This document shows positions 16,788 to 25,944 of a DNA stretch of 64,000 bases, piece by piece. Positions within the stretch are counted from its first letter, which is position 1. Each line of letters begins with the position of its first letter. A model generated the notes under the pieces. The model was not told the origin of the DNA and searched no databases. It saw only the letters and a program-made list of their open reading frames with translations. Both the position numbers and the translations under genes were made by a program. This DNA is from Trichocoleus desertorum ATA4-8-CV12 (GTDB lineage Bacteria > Cyanobacteriota > Cyanobacteriia > FACHB-46): assembly GCA_019358975.1 (NCBI GenBank), contig JAHHIL010000004.1, positions 62,001 through 126,000 of the forward strand, read 5' to 3'.

Positions 16788-18623
16788 TTAGACATAAGCC
16801 TCATACAGGGCAAAAGTCTGGGCTGGGATCTGGGCTGACTCATAAGCTGCTAGTTTCTCTGGCAGAGTTGAACCCGCTCCTAGCCATTTGGGTTCCGCTG
16901 TATCTAAGATTTTTTGCCAATTTTGACTATGGCTATCTGCCGCAAAAGTGGCCGCGCGATCGCCAAAATTGATCACTAAAAACACTTGGCTCTCCTCGGC
17001 GTATCGACGCATCAACAGCAGCTTATCGGCTTCGCGGCTAGAGACTTCTAAGTGATGTTTGTCTAGCTGCTTCAGAGCGGGATGAGCGCGGCGTAGGTTG
17101 ATTAAATGTTGATGAAATGCCCACAGCACTTGATGTTTCCCTGTATATTGTTGCTCCCAATTCAGCTTGCTGTTTTGAAAGGTTGCGGCAGCTTGGGGAT
17201 CGTAGGAATCGCCAGCCACATCTACTTTTTTAAACTCCTCCTCTTTCGATCGCCTTACCATTTCAATCAGTTCCGGGTCTGAGTGACTAATGAAGTAGAA
17301 GAAGGGAGCCTCCTCTCCATATTCTTCGCCCATAAACAACATCGGCAGATAAGGAGAAAGCAGAATTGTCCCTGCTGCCAACTTCAACCCTTCAAAGGAC
17401 GTGAGTTTTGGCAACCTTTCAGCCAACATCCGGTTGCCCACCTGATCATGACTTTGGATATAGACAATAAATTTCTCAGCAGGTTCAGCCGCAGACGAAT
17501 TGCCGTGGCGACGTTTGCGGTGAGGCGCATACTGCCCAGAATAAACAAAACCTTCCCGTAAAGATTTCTCTAAATCCTGACATCGACCGAAGTCTTGATA
17601 ATAGTTGTGCTGTTCCCCAGTCAAAAGCGTGTGCAGCGAATGGTGAAAATCATCACACCACTGAGCTGCCAGTGCATAGCCCCCTCGTTCTTTCGGACGA
17701 ATAATCCGCACATCATTCAGATCACTCTCGGCAATTAAAAAGAGGTTTCTTCCCTGTTGCTGAGAGAGTAACTGCACGCGATCGCTCAACTCATCCAGAA
17801 AATGTTTCGCACCCAGATCGAAAATGCCCTGGACTGCATCTAAGCGTAAGCCATCAATGTGAAAAGTTTCTAGCCAATACAAAGCATTGTCGAGGAAGTA
17901 GTCGGTGACGCCATCGCTGTAAGCATCATCAAAGTTGAGGGCTTCTCCCCAATCTCCGCCGTATTTTTTCGTGAAGTAAGGACCGAAATCACCTAAGTAG
18001 TTGCCTTCTGGCCCCACATGGTTGTAGACCACATCTAAGATCACCGCTAATCCTTGTTGGTGGCAGGCATCGACTAAGCGCTTAAAGCCCTCTGGCCCCC
18101 CGTAGGAATTTTGTACCGCATAGGGATAGACGCCGTCATAGCCCCAATTTCGTTCGCCGGGAAATTGTGCCACGGGCATGATCTCGATCGCAGTAATGCC
18201 CAATTCTTTTAAGCGAGGGAGATGGGCGATCGCCGCTTCAAAAGTGCCTTCAGGGGTGAAGGTGCCAATATGCAGCTCATAGATGATCAAGTCTTCCTGA
18301 GCGATGCCAGACCACCCTGCATCCGTCCAAGCGTAGGCAGACTGATCTACTACCTCCGAGGGGCCATGCACACCTTCTGGCTGCAAGTGAGAGGCGGGAT
18401 CGGGACGCTCTATCTCACCCGCCTCACCAGCCCACTGATAGACATAGCGCGTGCCTGGTTCTACCCCTTCTGCCGTCACCTGCCAGTAACCATACTCCAG
18501 CGATCGCATTGGCAGAATTTGCTGATTGGGAGCCAAGAGTTTAACCGCGACTTGTTGATGCAGCGGTGCCCAAACGGTGAACTGACACCGAGCATCGCCT
18601 AAGTAATGAGCGCCTACTTTCAC
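16788..18623 (-). CDS. treZ: malto-oligosyltrehalose trehalohydrolase
   Basis: 611 residues, family length. An N-terminal beta-sandwich (FTVWAPLHQQVAVKLL) precedes the GH13 barrel. Catalytic positions are recognisable: Asp in DGLRLDAVQGI (near 262), Glu in LIAESDLND (near 297) and Asp in QSHDQVGNRM (near 394). TreZ releases trehalose from maltooligosyl-trehalose made by TreY. No treY is in the window; the next gene upstream is a different GH13 enzyme. Same strand, 43 nt downstream of that amylase gene, so likely co-transcribed. Confidence 0.94.
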   Translation of the reverse strand: MKVGAHYLGDARCQFTVWAPLHQQVAVKLLAPNQQILPMRSLEYGYWQVTAEGVEPGTRYVYQWAGEAGEIERPDPASHLQPEGVHGPSEVVDQSAYAWTDAGWSGIAQEDLIIYELHIGTFTPEGTFEAAIAHLPRLKELGITAIEIMPVAQFPGERNWGYDGVYPYAVQNSYGGPEGFKRLVDACHQQGLAVILDVVYNHVGPEGNYLGDFGPYFTKKYGGDWGEALNFDDAYSDGVTDYFLDNALYWLETFHIDGLRLDAVQGIFDLGAKHFLDELSDRVQLLSQQQGRNLFLIAESDLNDVRIIRPKERGGYALAAQWCDDFHHSLHTLLTGEQHNYYQDFGRCQDLEKSLREGFVYSGQYAPHRKRRHGNSSAAEPAEKFIVYIQSHDQVGNRMLAERLPKLTSFEGLKLAAGTILLSPYLPMLFMGEEYGEEAPFFYFISHSDPELIEMVRRSKEEEFKKVDVAGDSYDPQAAATFQNSKLNWEQQYTGKHQVLWAFHQHLINLRRAHPALKQLDKHHLEVSSREADKLLLMRRYAEESQVFLVINFGDRAATFAADSHSQNWQKILDTAEPKWLGAGSTLPEKLAAYESAQIPAQTFALYEAYV

Positions 18624-18665
18624 GATCTACTAGTTCCTGTATTGATGAATTTGTTGATGCTCTGC

Positions 18666-20594
18666 CTATGACTCGCGCCCAGAAGACCAAGTATCGCGCC
18701 ACTTCACGGTGCCTTCGCTGGCAATGACCCAACGACGAGACACGATGTTCTCACGGAGAGGAGATTGGCCTTCACGCAGCAAGACATATTTGTAATTGAT
18801 CAACTTACCAGCGCTTTCGTCAAACGGGATTTCCCCAAACCAAGTGTTGGTATTGATGTACTCCAAGGGATAGGCTTTGGCAATATCCCAATTACCCAGT
18901 TCGGGGCAGTCGCCAATCACGGCAATTTGCTCACCTAGCTTAGTTTGCACACCGTTGAGTTGCGCCCGTACAATCGTTTGGCCCTTCACTCGTTCACCCA
19001 CATGGCTCAGCACGATGACATCACGAGGTTCTAGTTCTAAATTGATCAGTTTGCCATCTACCACTTCAAACTTGCGCCGCGTCAGAATGCAAGTATGTTC
19101 ACCATCTGGCAAATCAGTCACTACCTCTGGCACCTGGCTGGCTTCACCACGATTCATCGCTACGAAACAAACAGAGTCCCGGTAACGCCGGATATAACAA
19201 TAAACATCGGGAGTGAGATATCTTTGCCACTGTCCACCCATTGCCACTGCTGGGTTAAGGCGACGCAAACCAGACAGTAAACGGATATCTCGATATAGCG
19301 GTGTATCGGTATCCCACTGGTTCATCATGGGGCGGTTGTAGGGGTCATCGCCACCGTTGGTATCATCATGTAGATACTGCTCAGTGCCGTAGTAGATACA
19401 AGGAATCCCCCGACAGGTCATGATCAACGCGATCGCCACTCTCACCAGATCTGGGTCAGAATTGAGGCTTTGGAAGCGCGGCATGTCGTGATTATCAATA
19501 AAGGTAATCAGTTCATTCGCGCCCTTGTAGCGGTGATCCAAGTCAAAAATAGTTTGAATCTCTTGAAATCCTGCCTCTGAACCCTGCGCTAAGGTGGCAC
19601 GAATAGCTAGACAGAGGCCAAAGTCCAGCATGGTCATGCCTGAGTCATTAGCAAACTCAACGGAGCGATCGCTGAAGGGGCTGCTAAAAATCCACTCACC
19701 AAAGATAAATACATCTGGTTTATGGCTCAGAATATCCGCGTTGAACTCCTGCCAAAACCAAATCGGCATGTGCTTCACCGTATCCACCCGCAGCGCATCT
19801 ACCCCTCGGTCTAACCACTGCTTAATCGCCGATTTGATGTAGTTACGATACTGGATGTTGTTTTCATTAAAGGTAGCCAAACCCGATAACTCGCAGTTTT
19901 GCACCTGCCATTCATCTTCCCAGTTGGTCACTTCGCCATAGTGGTGATACCAGTTGTCTTTGTCATCGTTGAAGTCGGCGATCTTGACTCCGTCGTCGTA
20001 CAGCTCTCCTTTCTTACCGCTGAAGTCGGGATTGCTGTGGTTGCAGACAATATCTAGCACCAACTTCATCCGCCGCTTGTGCATCTCCTCAATCAGGCGA
20101 TCGAACGTTGTATTTCTCGTTTCCTGCGTGTTATTCAAGGAAGGATCTTCTCCCTCGGCAATAAATCGGGGGTTAATCCGCTTGAAGTCTTTAGTCCAGT
20201 AACCGTGGATCGCTGCTTGCGCCACAAACAGATCTTCTACCTGTTCAAACAAAGGAGTGAGCCAGATGGCTGTTACGCCTAGATTTTTCAAATAGTCGAG
20301 TTTGTCGATCACACCCTGGAGATCGCCGCCCCAGTATTTGCCCCAATCTTGCCGCTCTGGGTCATACAGCTCAGCGTTGGGACCGATGCTGTTGTCCGGA
20401 TCGCCATCATGAAAGCGATCGACCACGATGAAGTAGATTGTTTCCTGGCGAAACTCAATGTCTCTCGTGTAGAGAAACTCTAAATCAATTTCGCTATCTG
20501 TTTTAGGGGCTTCTACCAGCGATTCAACTTTCTCCTGAGCATTCGTAACTTCATATTGTTCGGTGGAAAGTTGAGAGGGAGGTGTGCTTACCAT
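18666..20594 (-). CDS. GH13 alpha-amylase-family enzyme with C-terminal starch-binding CBM20
   Basis: 642 residues. After a ~40-residue acidic leader comes a GH13 barrel: IYFIVVDRFHDGDP, DIVCNHSNPDF, nucleophile Asp in DALRVDTVKH (near 267), acid Glu in FIFGEWIFS (near 298) and DNHDMPRF (near 368). The last ~100 residues (VRAQLNGVQTKLGEQIAVIG..., GNWDIAKAYPLEY) are a CBM20 starch-binding domain, as in cyclodextrin glucanotransferases and raw-starch amylases. No signal peptide is visible, so it probably acts on intracellular glycogen. ATG at 20594. Upstream of treZ. Confidence 0.9.
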   Translation of the reverse strand: MVSTPPSQLSTEQYEVTNAQEKVESLVEAPKTDSEIDLEFLYTRDIEFRQETIYFIVVDRFHDGDPDNSIGPNAELYDPERQDWGKYWGGDLQGVIDKLDYLKNLGVTAIWLTPLFEQVEDLFVAQAAIHGYWTKDFKRINPRFIAEGEDPSLNNTQETRNTTFDRLIEEMHKRRMKLVLDIVCNHSNPDFSGKKGELYDDGVKIADFNDDKDNWYHHYGEVTNWEDEWQVQNCELSGLATFNENNIQYRNYIKSAIKQWLDRGVDALRVDTVKHMPIWFWQEFNADILSHKPDVFIFGEWIFSSPFSDRSVEFANDSGMTMLDFGLCLAIRATLAQGSEAGFQEIQTIFDLDHRYKGANELITFIDNHDMPRFQSLNSDPDLVRVAIALIMTCRGIPCIYYGTEQYLHDDTNGGDDPYNRPMMNQWDTDTPLYRDIRLLSGLRRLNPAVAMGGQWQRYLTPDVYCYIRRYRDSVCFVAMNRGEASQVPEVVTDLPDGEHTCILTRRKFEVVDGKLINLELEPRDVIVLSHVGERVKGQTIVRAQLNGVQTKLGEQIAVIGDCPELGNWDIAKAYPLEYINTNTWFGEIPFDESAGKLINYKYVLLREGQSPLRENIVSRRWVIASEGTVKWRDTWSSGRES

Positions 20595-20851
20595 AGGATT
20601 TTTTATACTTCTATAGATTTTTAATGAGTTTTAGCATCACTAGTCTCTAGAGAATGTAACGAATCAAGTCTCTGTTTGTATATCTACCTATGGGTAGGCG
20701 ATAGGGAGGAATTCTGTTAGTAGCGATCGCGGATCAGGTCACTTTCTGACTGGCTATTTGCTACTAGCTCTTAAGGCGGACGTTCCCATAAATCAGAGAC
20801 AGCTATCCTTCTGAACATGACCTAACAGGCGATTTTGAGTAGTCAAACTTC

Positions 20852-21364
20852 ATGAACGACATTCAGCGAATCGGAGATTTGGAGATCATCCAAGACTTGG
20901 AGTTTCAGCGCCGAGCTTGGGTAGTACAGCGCCTAAGCTGGATTGGATTGGGATTAACTGTTCTAGGTGCATTAGCGGGTTTATTTGGCTCAGGCCCCTT
21001 AAGTCAAGGTAAGGCTAGCAGTCCAAGCAATTCGCTACAGTTAGAGTACGATCGCTTTAGTCGCTTCCAAGCCCCAGCCAAGCTGAAAATCATTTTGGGA
21101 GCAGGCACTGAGCGGAATGGTCAGGTGAAGGTCTGGGTAAGCCGCCATTATCTAGAAGCAACCGAAGTGCAACAGGTTACTCCACAGCCAGAGTGGGTGG
21201 AAGCGAGTTCCGATCGCCTGACCTATGTTTTTCGCGCTAATATCCGCGATCGCCCTACAGCAGTAACCTTTTATTTACAGCCTGAGCAAGTCGGTCTACA
21301 AACTGGTCAGGTTGGGCTCACTTCAGGAGCAACCCTCAAGCTCAACCAATTCGTTTATCCATAA
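20852..21364 (+). CDS. membrane-anchored hypothetical protein
   Basis: 170 residues. A short cytosolic lead is followed by one transmembrane helix (about 30-52, LSWIGLGLTVLGALAGLFG) and then a ~110-residue beta-rich domain ending LKLNQFVYP. I do not recognise the family; similar single-helix proteins often accompany other small membrane proteins. A TAGTCAAACTTC stretch precedes the ATG with no strong Shine-Dalgarno. Monocistronic. Confidence 0.6.
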   Translation: MNDIQRIGDLEIIQDLEFQRRAWVVQRLSWIGLGLTVLGALAGLFGSGPLSQGKASSPSNSLQLEYDRFSRFQAPAKLKIILGAGTERNGQVKVWVSRHYLEATEVQQVTPQPEWVEASSDRLTYVFRANIRDRPTAVTFYLQPEQVGLQTGQVGLTSGATLKLNQFVYP

Positions 21365-21483
21365 AGAATTTATCTATAACCAATGAACTCGGTGCTACGG
21401 GCTATTGGGATCTATGTTGTTTTACGAGGGTGATGCGTAAAGCCCCCGCATTTTAATCGGGGGATATCAGCGAATAGCCGAAT

Positions 21484-21633
21484 TTATTCGGCAGTGTCCT
21501 CCTTTGGTGGATTGGGTAGGCGATCAATCCAGTCCTCAATCAACTGAGTCATGGTTTTCTTTCTCACTTTTGCGACCTGTCGTAGTTTCTGAAGCCTTGA
21601 CTCTTCAACTCTGATATTGAGTGTCTTTTTCAT
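21484..21633 (-). CDS. small ribbon-helix-helix (CopG/Arc-like) protein
   Basis: A 49-residue frame starting ATG at 21633 and ending TAA at 21484. The sequence begins KKTLNIRVEESRLQKLR and continues VAKVRKKTMTQLIEDWID, i.e. one beta strand with alternating residues followed by two helices, the ribbon-helix-helix fold of small DNA-binding proteins. It lies back to back with tnpB (45 bp apart), inside the presumed element. A role in controlling tnpB or as an antitoxin-like factor is inference; no toxin gene is adjacent. Confidence 0.7.
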   Translation of the reverse strand: MKKTLNIRVEESRLQKLRQVAKVRKKTMTQLIEDWIDRLPNPPKEDTAE

Positions 21634-21678
21634 TCTATGTCTATACATTGCCTATGCGAATAGGTTATCATAGAACTC

Positions 21679-22803
21679 ATGAAGACACTGAAGTTCAAGC
21701 TCTATCAGCACCAGCGCAACCGCTATCTCAAGCGGACGATTAATGCTGCTGGAGTGATCTACAACCACTGCATTGCTCTCCACAAGCGCTACTACCGCAT
21801 GTGGGGCAAGTACTTGAGTTGTGCGAAACTTCAATCTCATATTGCCAAGCTACGGAAGCGTAAAGTGTTCTGGCAATTAGTCGGCTCTCAGGCTGTACAG
21901 GATGTCTGTCAGCGCATTGAGCAGGCATACCAACTGTTTTTTAAGCATCACAAAAAAGGAGTCAGACCACCGGGTTTCAAGAAAGTTAGACGATACAAAT
22001 CATTCACCCTGAAACAGGCAGGGTACAAATTCCTGGGGGGTAATCGCGTCAAGATTGGAGAGCGGGTTTATCAATACTGGAACTCTAGGGAGATTGAGGG
22101 CAAAGTCAAGACTCTGACCATTAAGCGGACTCCGTTAGGGGAGTTGTTTATGGTGGTGGTCGTAGACGCAGGCCAATACCCTGAACCAGAAGTCGCGCCG
22201 AGTCGTATCGCGGGCTTTGATTTTGGGTTGAAGTCGTTCCTCACTTGCTCTGAGGGCTTCAGTATTGAATCACCCCAGTTCTTCAAGCAGTCGCTAGCTG
22301 CCATTCAGAAGGCTAGCCGTCACCACTCCCGCAAACGCAAAGGCTCTCAGGGTCGTGAAAAAGCTCGGCTCAACTTGGCCCGCAGGCATGAGGATATCGC
22401 TAATCGTAGACGGGACTGGTTCTGGAAGTTGGCACACAAGCTGACTGAGCAATTTGATGTGCTGTACTTCGAGACACTAAACCTCAAGGGAATGCAGCGT
22501 CTTTGGGGACGAAAGGTGAGTGATCTAGGATTCCGCGAGTTCCTGCAAATTCTCGAATGGGTCGCCATCAAAAAGGGCAAGCACGTCGCCTATATCGACC
22601 GTTGGTTTCCCAGTTCTAAGACCTGCTCAAAGTGTGAACATGTTTTGGAATCGCTGGAACTCTCAACCAGACAGTGGCGTTGCCCTTCGTGTCAGTCGGT
22701 GAATGACCGCGATGACAACGCCGCAGTGAATATCAAACAGGTTGGGATCTCAACCTGGGGATTAGGGGATGTCAGTCAGGCTCAGCCTGCAATCTCTGTC
22801 TGA
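21679..22803 (+). CDS. tnpB: TnpB, RNA-guided RuvC nuclease of an IS200/IS605-type element
   Basis: 374 residues. An N-terminal OrfB helix-turn-helix region precedes the RuvC domain with Asp in GFDFGLK (near 180), Glu in YFETLNLKG (near 266) and Asp in DRDDNAAVN (near 345). The zinc ribbon has CSKC and CPSC. All three catalytic acids are present, so the enzyme should be active. In known systems TnpB cuts DNA next to a TAM using a guide RNA made from the element's right end, which here overlaps the 3' end of the gene. Confidence 0.93.
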   Translation: MKTLKFKLYQHQRNRYLKRTINAAGVIYNHCIALHKRYYRMWGKYLSCAKLQSHIAKLRKRKVFWQLVGSQAVQDVCQRIEQAYQLFFKHHKKGVRPPGFKKVRRYKSFTLKQAGYKFLGGNRVKIGERVYQYWNSREIEGKVKTLTIKRTPLGELFMVVVVDAGQYPEPEVAPSRIAGFDFGLKSFLTCSEGFSIESPQFFKQSLAAIQKASRHHSRKRKGSQGREKARLNLARRHEDIANRRRDWFWKLAHKLTEQFDVLYFETLNLKGMQRLWGRKVSDLGFREFLQILEWVAIKKGKHVAYIDRWFPSSKTCSKCEHVLESLELSTRQWRCPSCQSVNDRDDNAAVNIKQVGISTWGLGDVSQAQPAISV

Positions 22804-22842
22804 GTCCCGAATCCCCGTTCTTTAGAGCGGGGAGTGGATCAA
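22700..22842 (+). ncRNA. candidate omega/reRNA at the right end of the first TnpB element
   Basis: In characterised elements the guide-RNA scaffold covers the 3' end of tnpB and the right end. Here an 8-bp hairpin CCCCGTTC-TTTA-GAGCGGGG (22813-22832) lies just past the stop and is followed by AGTGGATCAA, after which the guide would start. The 5' limit is a guess. Confidence 0.45.
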
Positions 22843-22959
22843 ATGGATTAGAGCGTCTAGATCAGATCAAATATGCTGTTTTAGAACGGAGTGGCGGAAT
22901 TTCCATTATTCCTAAATCGTAATTGCTCCTGCTAACTCTCGCTCCCCCGACTCAGCAAG

Positions 22960-23685
22960 CTACGTGTGCTTCAAAACATAAGGCAAGAAGGCCCGCCGAA
23001 CTTCCGATGCTCCTTGGAGGCTCGGTTCAATGGTGGCTGTGAACCATGAGGGATCGCCCGTCAGAAAATGAGCATGCAGATCGACTAGCTGACCATAACG
23101 GATAGCAATCTCTTGAATCACCGTATTAATGCGTTGGAGATTAGTTCGGGCGATCGCGGGATCAACGCCTAAAAAGTTGCGCGCGTCATCACCAAAAGTA
23201 GGATCGTACACATTCCCCAAGAGCACAGGCCGAACGGGGAGCTTCTGCACAAATTCGTCAAGCGCTTTGCCAAAGGTCGTGATTCCTGCGCCCGTATCCC
23301 GAATTAATCCGCCTAGGAGATCGTTGCCGCCAATGGTGATCAGAGCGAGGGCTGGCCCCTCCACTCGGAGTCCTTGTCCTTGGGATGACAGCGCCCTTAC
23401 TGTTGCTCCGTCTTGGGCTCGGTGCTCCAGATGAGCTTGCCCCCGTGATTGCAGGTCTTGACCTTGGAATTCTGGGAACAGGCGATCGTCGTTGCGAACC
23501 AGCAGTTGTCCTGGATGAACACCGTAGTCGTTGTACCGCGCACAGTCTAAGATCGAATCGCCGAAGGTGTATAGAGTTACCATGCTTTGCCCACCGCGTT
23601 CAACACAGCCGAGAAGTGCCAGCACACTTGCCTCTCCAGCGATCGCTTGGATAAACTGTCGCCTTGTGGGTCGAAATGGAGCCAT
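22960..23685 (-). CDS. SGNH/GDSL-family esterase or lipase, exported lipoprotein
   Basis: 241 residues. The N-terminus has a twin-arginine motif (TRRQF, Arg 8-9), a hydrophobic stretch and a lipobox LLGC (Cys27), so it is probably exported by Tat and lipidated. SGNH blocks: catalytic Ser44 in FGDSIL, Gly/Asn in TIGGND (119-122) and a late DLHAHF (202-207) that should supply Asp and His. Substrate unknown. Stands alone. Confidence 0.8.
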   Translation of the reverse strand: MAPFRPTRRQFIQAIAGEASVLALLGCVERGGQSMVTLYTFGDSILDCARYNDYGVHPGQLLVRNDDRLFPEFQGQDLQSRGQAHLEHRAQDGATVRALSSQGQGLRVEGPALALITIGGNDLLGGLIRDTGAGITTFGKALDEFVQKLPVRPVLLGNVYDPTFGDDARNFLGVDPAIARTNLQRINTVIQEIAIRYGQLVDLHAHFLTGDPSWFTATIEPSLQGASEVRRAFLPYVLKHT

Positions 23686-23780
23686 GACACTCTCCTCCTG
23701 AACTGAGCATAGCGTAGCCCCTAAGCCAAGATCTGAATCAGAGGGTAGATTTAGTGGGTTGATCCTGGTCTAGGAGGCTT

Positions 23781-23810
23781 ATGAATTGCCTCAATATGAA
23801 TTGCCTCAAA
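23781..23810. repeat. 15-bp tandem duplication
   Basis: ATGAATTGCCTCAAT is directly followed by ATGAATTGCCTCAAA. The second unit runs into the stop region of the cyclo-ligase-like gene. Confidence 0.8.
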
Positions 23811-24609
23811 CGGAGCGATGCTGAAGTTTTCGCAGAATGGGAATCTTCTCATACTGGTTGGGTCGGATTACGTCCCAATAGAGCCCGATTGGGCGAGGGT
23901 GAGTGTTTTGAGTCGCGATCGCAGCGTCTGGAGTCACAATCCAGTTAAGCGGCCAGTCATGATGCTGCATAGGTAATCGAGCTGACTCGACAATCTGTAA
24001 AGGATGGACGGTTGTCACAATGGGTGTATCCTGCCGAACTAAGCCAAACTCCTGAAGCATGGCTAATTCCAAGTCAGCAAAGCCCGCTCCTTTGCCTGTG
24101 CGACCACCATTCTGCGTCACAGCCACACAACCTACCATCACCAGATCGATCGCCTGCATTTCCTCAAAGCTGACCAAACGGCCATAGCTAAGGGCTTTAC
24201 GAGCGATCGCGGCATCTTCTAAAGCAATCTGGCGTTGCTGCAAATCTTCAGCTTGCAACTCAACAAAACAACGGCTATTTGTTAAGCGTGGCACAGCCAT
24301 ATAGAGGCGTTTTCCTGCTTGGAGTGCCCGAAGCCGCACCGGAATCTGAGCAGAGTCTGGATTGCACTTAATTACCTGAGCTTGTTGCCATGCGGGTAAA
24401 GCGGTGAGTTGTGCTGCTGCCTGCTCAGCGCCAACAAAGTTAGGGATATGCCCAAACGGTTCTCCAATGGCTGCTTGCGCTTGTTTAAGGTGTGACCAAA
24501 TTTCCGCCCTTAAAGCGTCTTTGTCAGCATGATAACCACTCCAAACTGTTGAAACCGAGTTAACCATATCTAGACTCATAAAGTCGTTCAAGTGCGGAAT
24601 TCTCACCAC
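23806..24609 (-). CDS. 5-formyltetrahydrofolate cyclo-ligase-like protein
   Basis: 267 residues, longer than classic MthfS (~190). Recognisable are the ALRAEIWSHLKQA start of the fold, IPNFVGAEQAA, CNPDSAQIPVR and the Gly-rich GGRTGKGAGFADLELAML that corresponds to the nucleotide/folate loop of the family. The longer form resembles the MTHFSD-like branch, whose reaction is less certain. The true start may be an internal Met (VRIPHLNDFMSLDMVNSV contains several). Confidence 0.75.
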   Translation of the reverse strand: MVRIPHLNDFMSLDMVNSVSTVWSGYHADKDALRAEIWSHLKQAQAAIGEPFGHIPNFVGAEQAAAQLTALPAWQQAQVIKCNPDSAQIPVRLRALQAGKRLYMAVPRLTNSRCFVELQAEDLQQRQIALEDAAIARKALSYGRLVSFEEMQAIDLVMVGCVAVTQNGGRTGKGAGFADLELAMLQEFGLVRQDTPIVTTVHPLQIVESARLPMQHHDWPLNWIVTPDAAIATQNTHPRPIGLYWDVIRPNQYEKIPILRKLQHRSV

Positions 24610-24742
24610 TTCTACGCTAATCCACCCTGTTGCTTCGTTTCAGGGAAATATAGACTAGGAAAGCATTGAATTTAACGGTGCGCTTTTCATTTTTCTCCCT
24701 CTCCCGCCAGTTGCTACCCCAGCTTAGTTCAGGAACTGCCCC

Positions 24743-25813
24743 ATGCCTACTAGAGAAGAAATTCTGCAAAACTTCAACCCTAACGATATTGGCCTCGACA
24801 ACGGCAATCTCTTAGGTCTGCCCTTTGACTACGAATCTGCTCAAACCATTGTATTTGGTGTTCCTTGGGAAGTCACCGTTTCCTATGGAGCAGGGACAGC
24901 CTCAGGCCCACAGCGAGTTCTAGAAGCTTCTCGCCAATTAGATATCTATGATTTCGATGATCCGGATGGCTGGAAGCAAGGTATCTTTATGGCCCCAATT
25001 CCAGAGCAAATCCAGCAGAAAAACGAAATGCTGCGGCAAGAGGCGACTCGCATCATTGCTCATATGGAGCAAGGGAAACAAATTGAAGATGAGCCAGAGT
25101 TGGCGCAGCTATTGCAAAGGGTGAATCAAGAATGCGAAGCCGTCAATCAATGGCTGTTTGAGCAAGCAAAAACGGCAATGGATCAAGGCAAGCAAGTAGC
25201 AGTGATTGGTGGCGATCACAGCGTTCCTCTGGGTTGTATTCAGGCTTTAGGCAAGCGTTATGCAGATTTTGGCATTCTCCACATCGATGCTCATGCCGAT
25301 CTACGTCAAGCTTATGAAGGCTTTGAATATTCCCATGCCTCGATTATGTTCAATGCGCTGAAAGTCCCTCAAGTCTCGAAGCTGGTTCAGGTTAGCATCC
25401 GAGACTTTTGCCACGATGAGGTTAATCTAATTCAGCAATCTGGTGGACGGATCTCGACCTACTACGATCCCATGCTGAAGCAAAAACTTTATGCAGGTGT
25501 GCCTTGGTTAGAACTGTGCCAACAGATGGTGGCTGAGCTGCCGCATCAGGTTTACATCAGCTTTGATGCCGACGGTCTAGACCCTAAGCTCTGTCCCAAC
25601 ACTGGCACTCCCGTTCCTGGTGGTTTGGAATTAGAGCAAGCTTTTTGTCTATTCCGAGAAGTCGTCAATAGTGGTCGGGAAATCATCGGCTTTGATGTTT
25701 GCGAAGTTGGCGATGATGAGTGGGATGGCAATGTCGGCGCGAGGGCCGTTTACAAGCTTTGCAATTTAATGGCTCTGTCACGCTCTGCTGCGGCTATCCC
25801 AGCCTTGACTTAA
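24743..25813 (+). CDS. ureohydrolase (agmatinase/arginase/guanidinase family)
   Basis: 356 residues. The binuclear-metal ligands are present in VIGGDHSVPLG, HIDAHADLR and SFDADGLDP, with the late GFDVCEVGDDEWDGN block. The family hydrolyses guanidino groups to urea. Cyanobacteria have several members annotated SpeB; one in Synechocystis (Sll1077) was shown to be a Ni-dependent guanidine hydrolase. The motifs I can see do not decide between agmatine, arginine and guanidine. A 40-residue insert (PIPEQIQQ...QIEDEPELAQLLQRV) sits before the first metal motif. Confidence 0.85.
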   Translation: MPTREEILQNFNPNDIGLDNGNLLGLPFDYESAQTIVFGVPWEVTVSYGAGTASGPQRVLEASRQLDIYDFDDPDGWKQGIFMAPIPEQIQQKNEMLRQEATRIIAHMEQGKQIEDEPELAQLLQRVNQECEAVNQWLFEQAKTAMDQGKQVAVIGGDHSVPLGCIQALGKRYADFGILHIDAHADLRQAYEGFEYSHASIMFNALKVPQVSKLVQVSIRDFCHDEVNLIQQSGGRISTYYDPMLKQKLYAGVPWLELCQQMVAELPHQVYISFDADGLDPKLCPNTGTPVPGGLELEQAFCLFREVVNSGREIIGFDVCEVGDDEWDGNVGARAVYKLCNLMALSRSAAAIPALT

Positions 25814-25944
25814 TTGTTTTAGGGCGATCGCTTGGCTACATCCAACAGATGCAGCGTTTTGTCATCGCGGCATTTTGTCATCGCGATCGCCTTGAAAAAC
25901 CTTATCTAACAGTTGGTGAAAGACTGATTCCTCCGGTGACACAG

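Larger units (their letters stand above)
21430..22850 (+). mobile_element. IS200/IS605-type element with TnpB only (IS1341-like)
   Basis: The presumed left end has the hairpin GCCCCCG...CGGGGG (about 21440-21466) and a second small palindrome CCGAAT-TT-ATTCGG. The right end has CCCCGTTC-TTTA-GAGCGGGG (22813-22832), then AGTGGATCAA. No TnpA is present, so it would need a transposase in trans. Exact ends and the TAM cannot be fixed without an empty site for comparison. Confidence 0.65.

Noticed and set aside
25720-25944. N-terminal extension of the b561-like protein
   Set aside because: Shadow of the ureohydrolase gene and of a short intergenic repeat (TTTTGTCATCGCG twice); the membrane protein starts at 25945.
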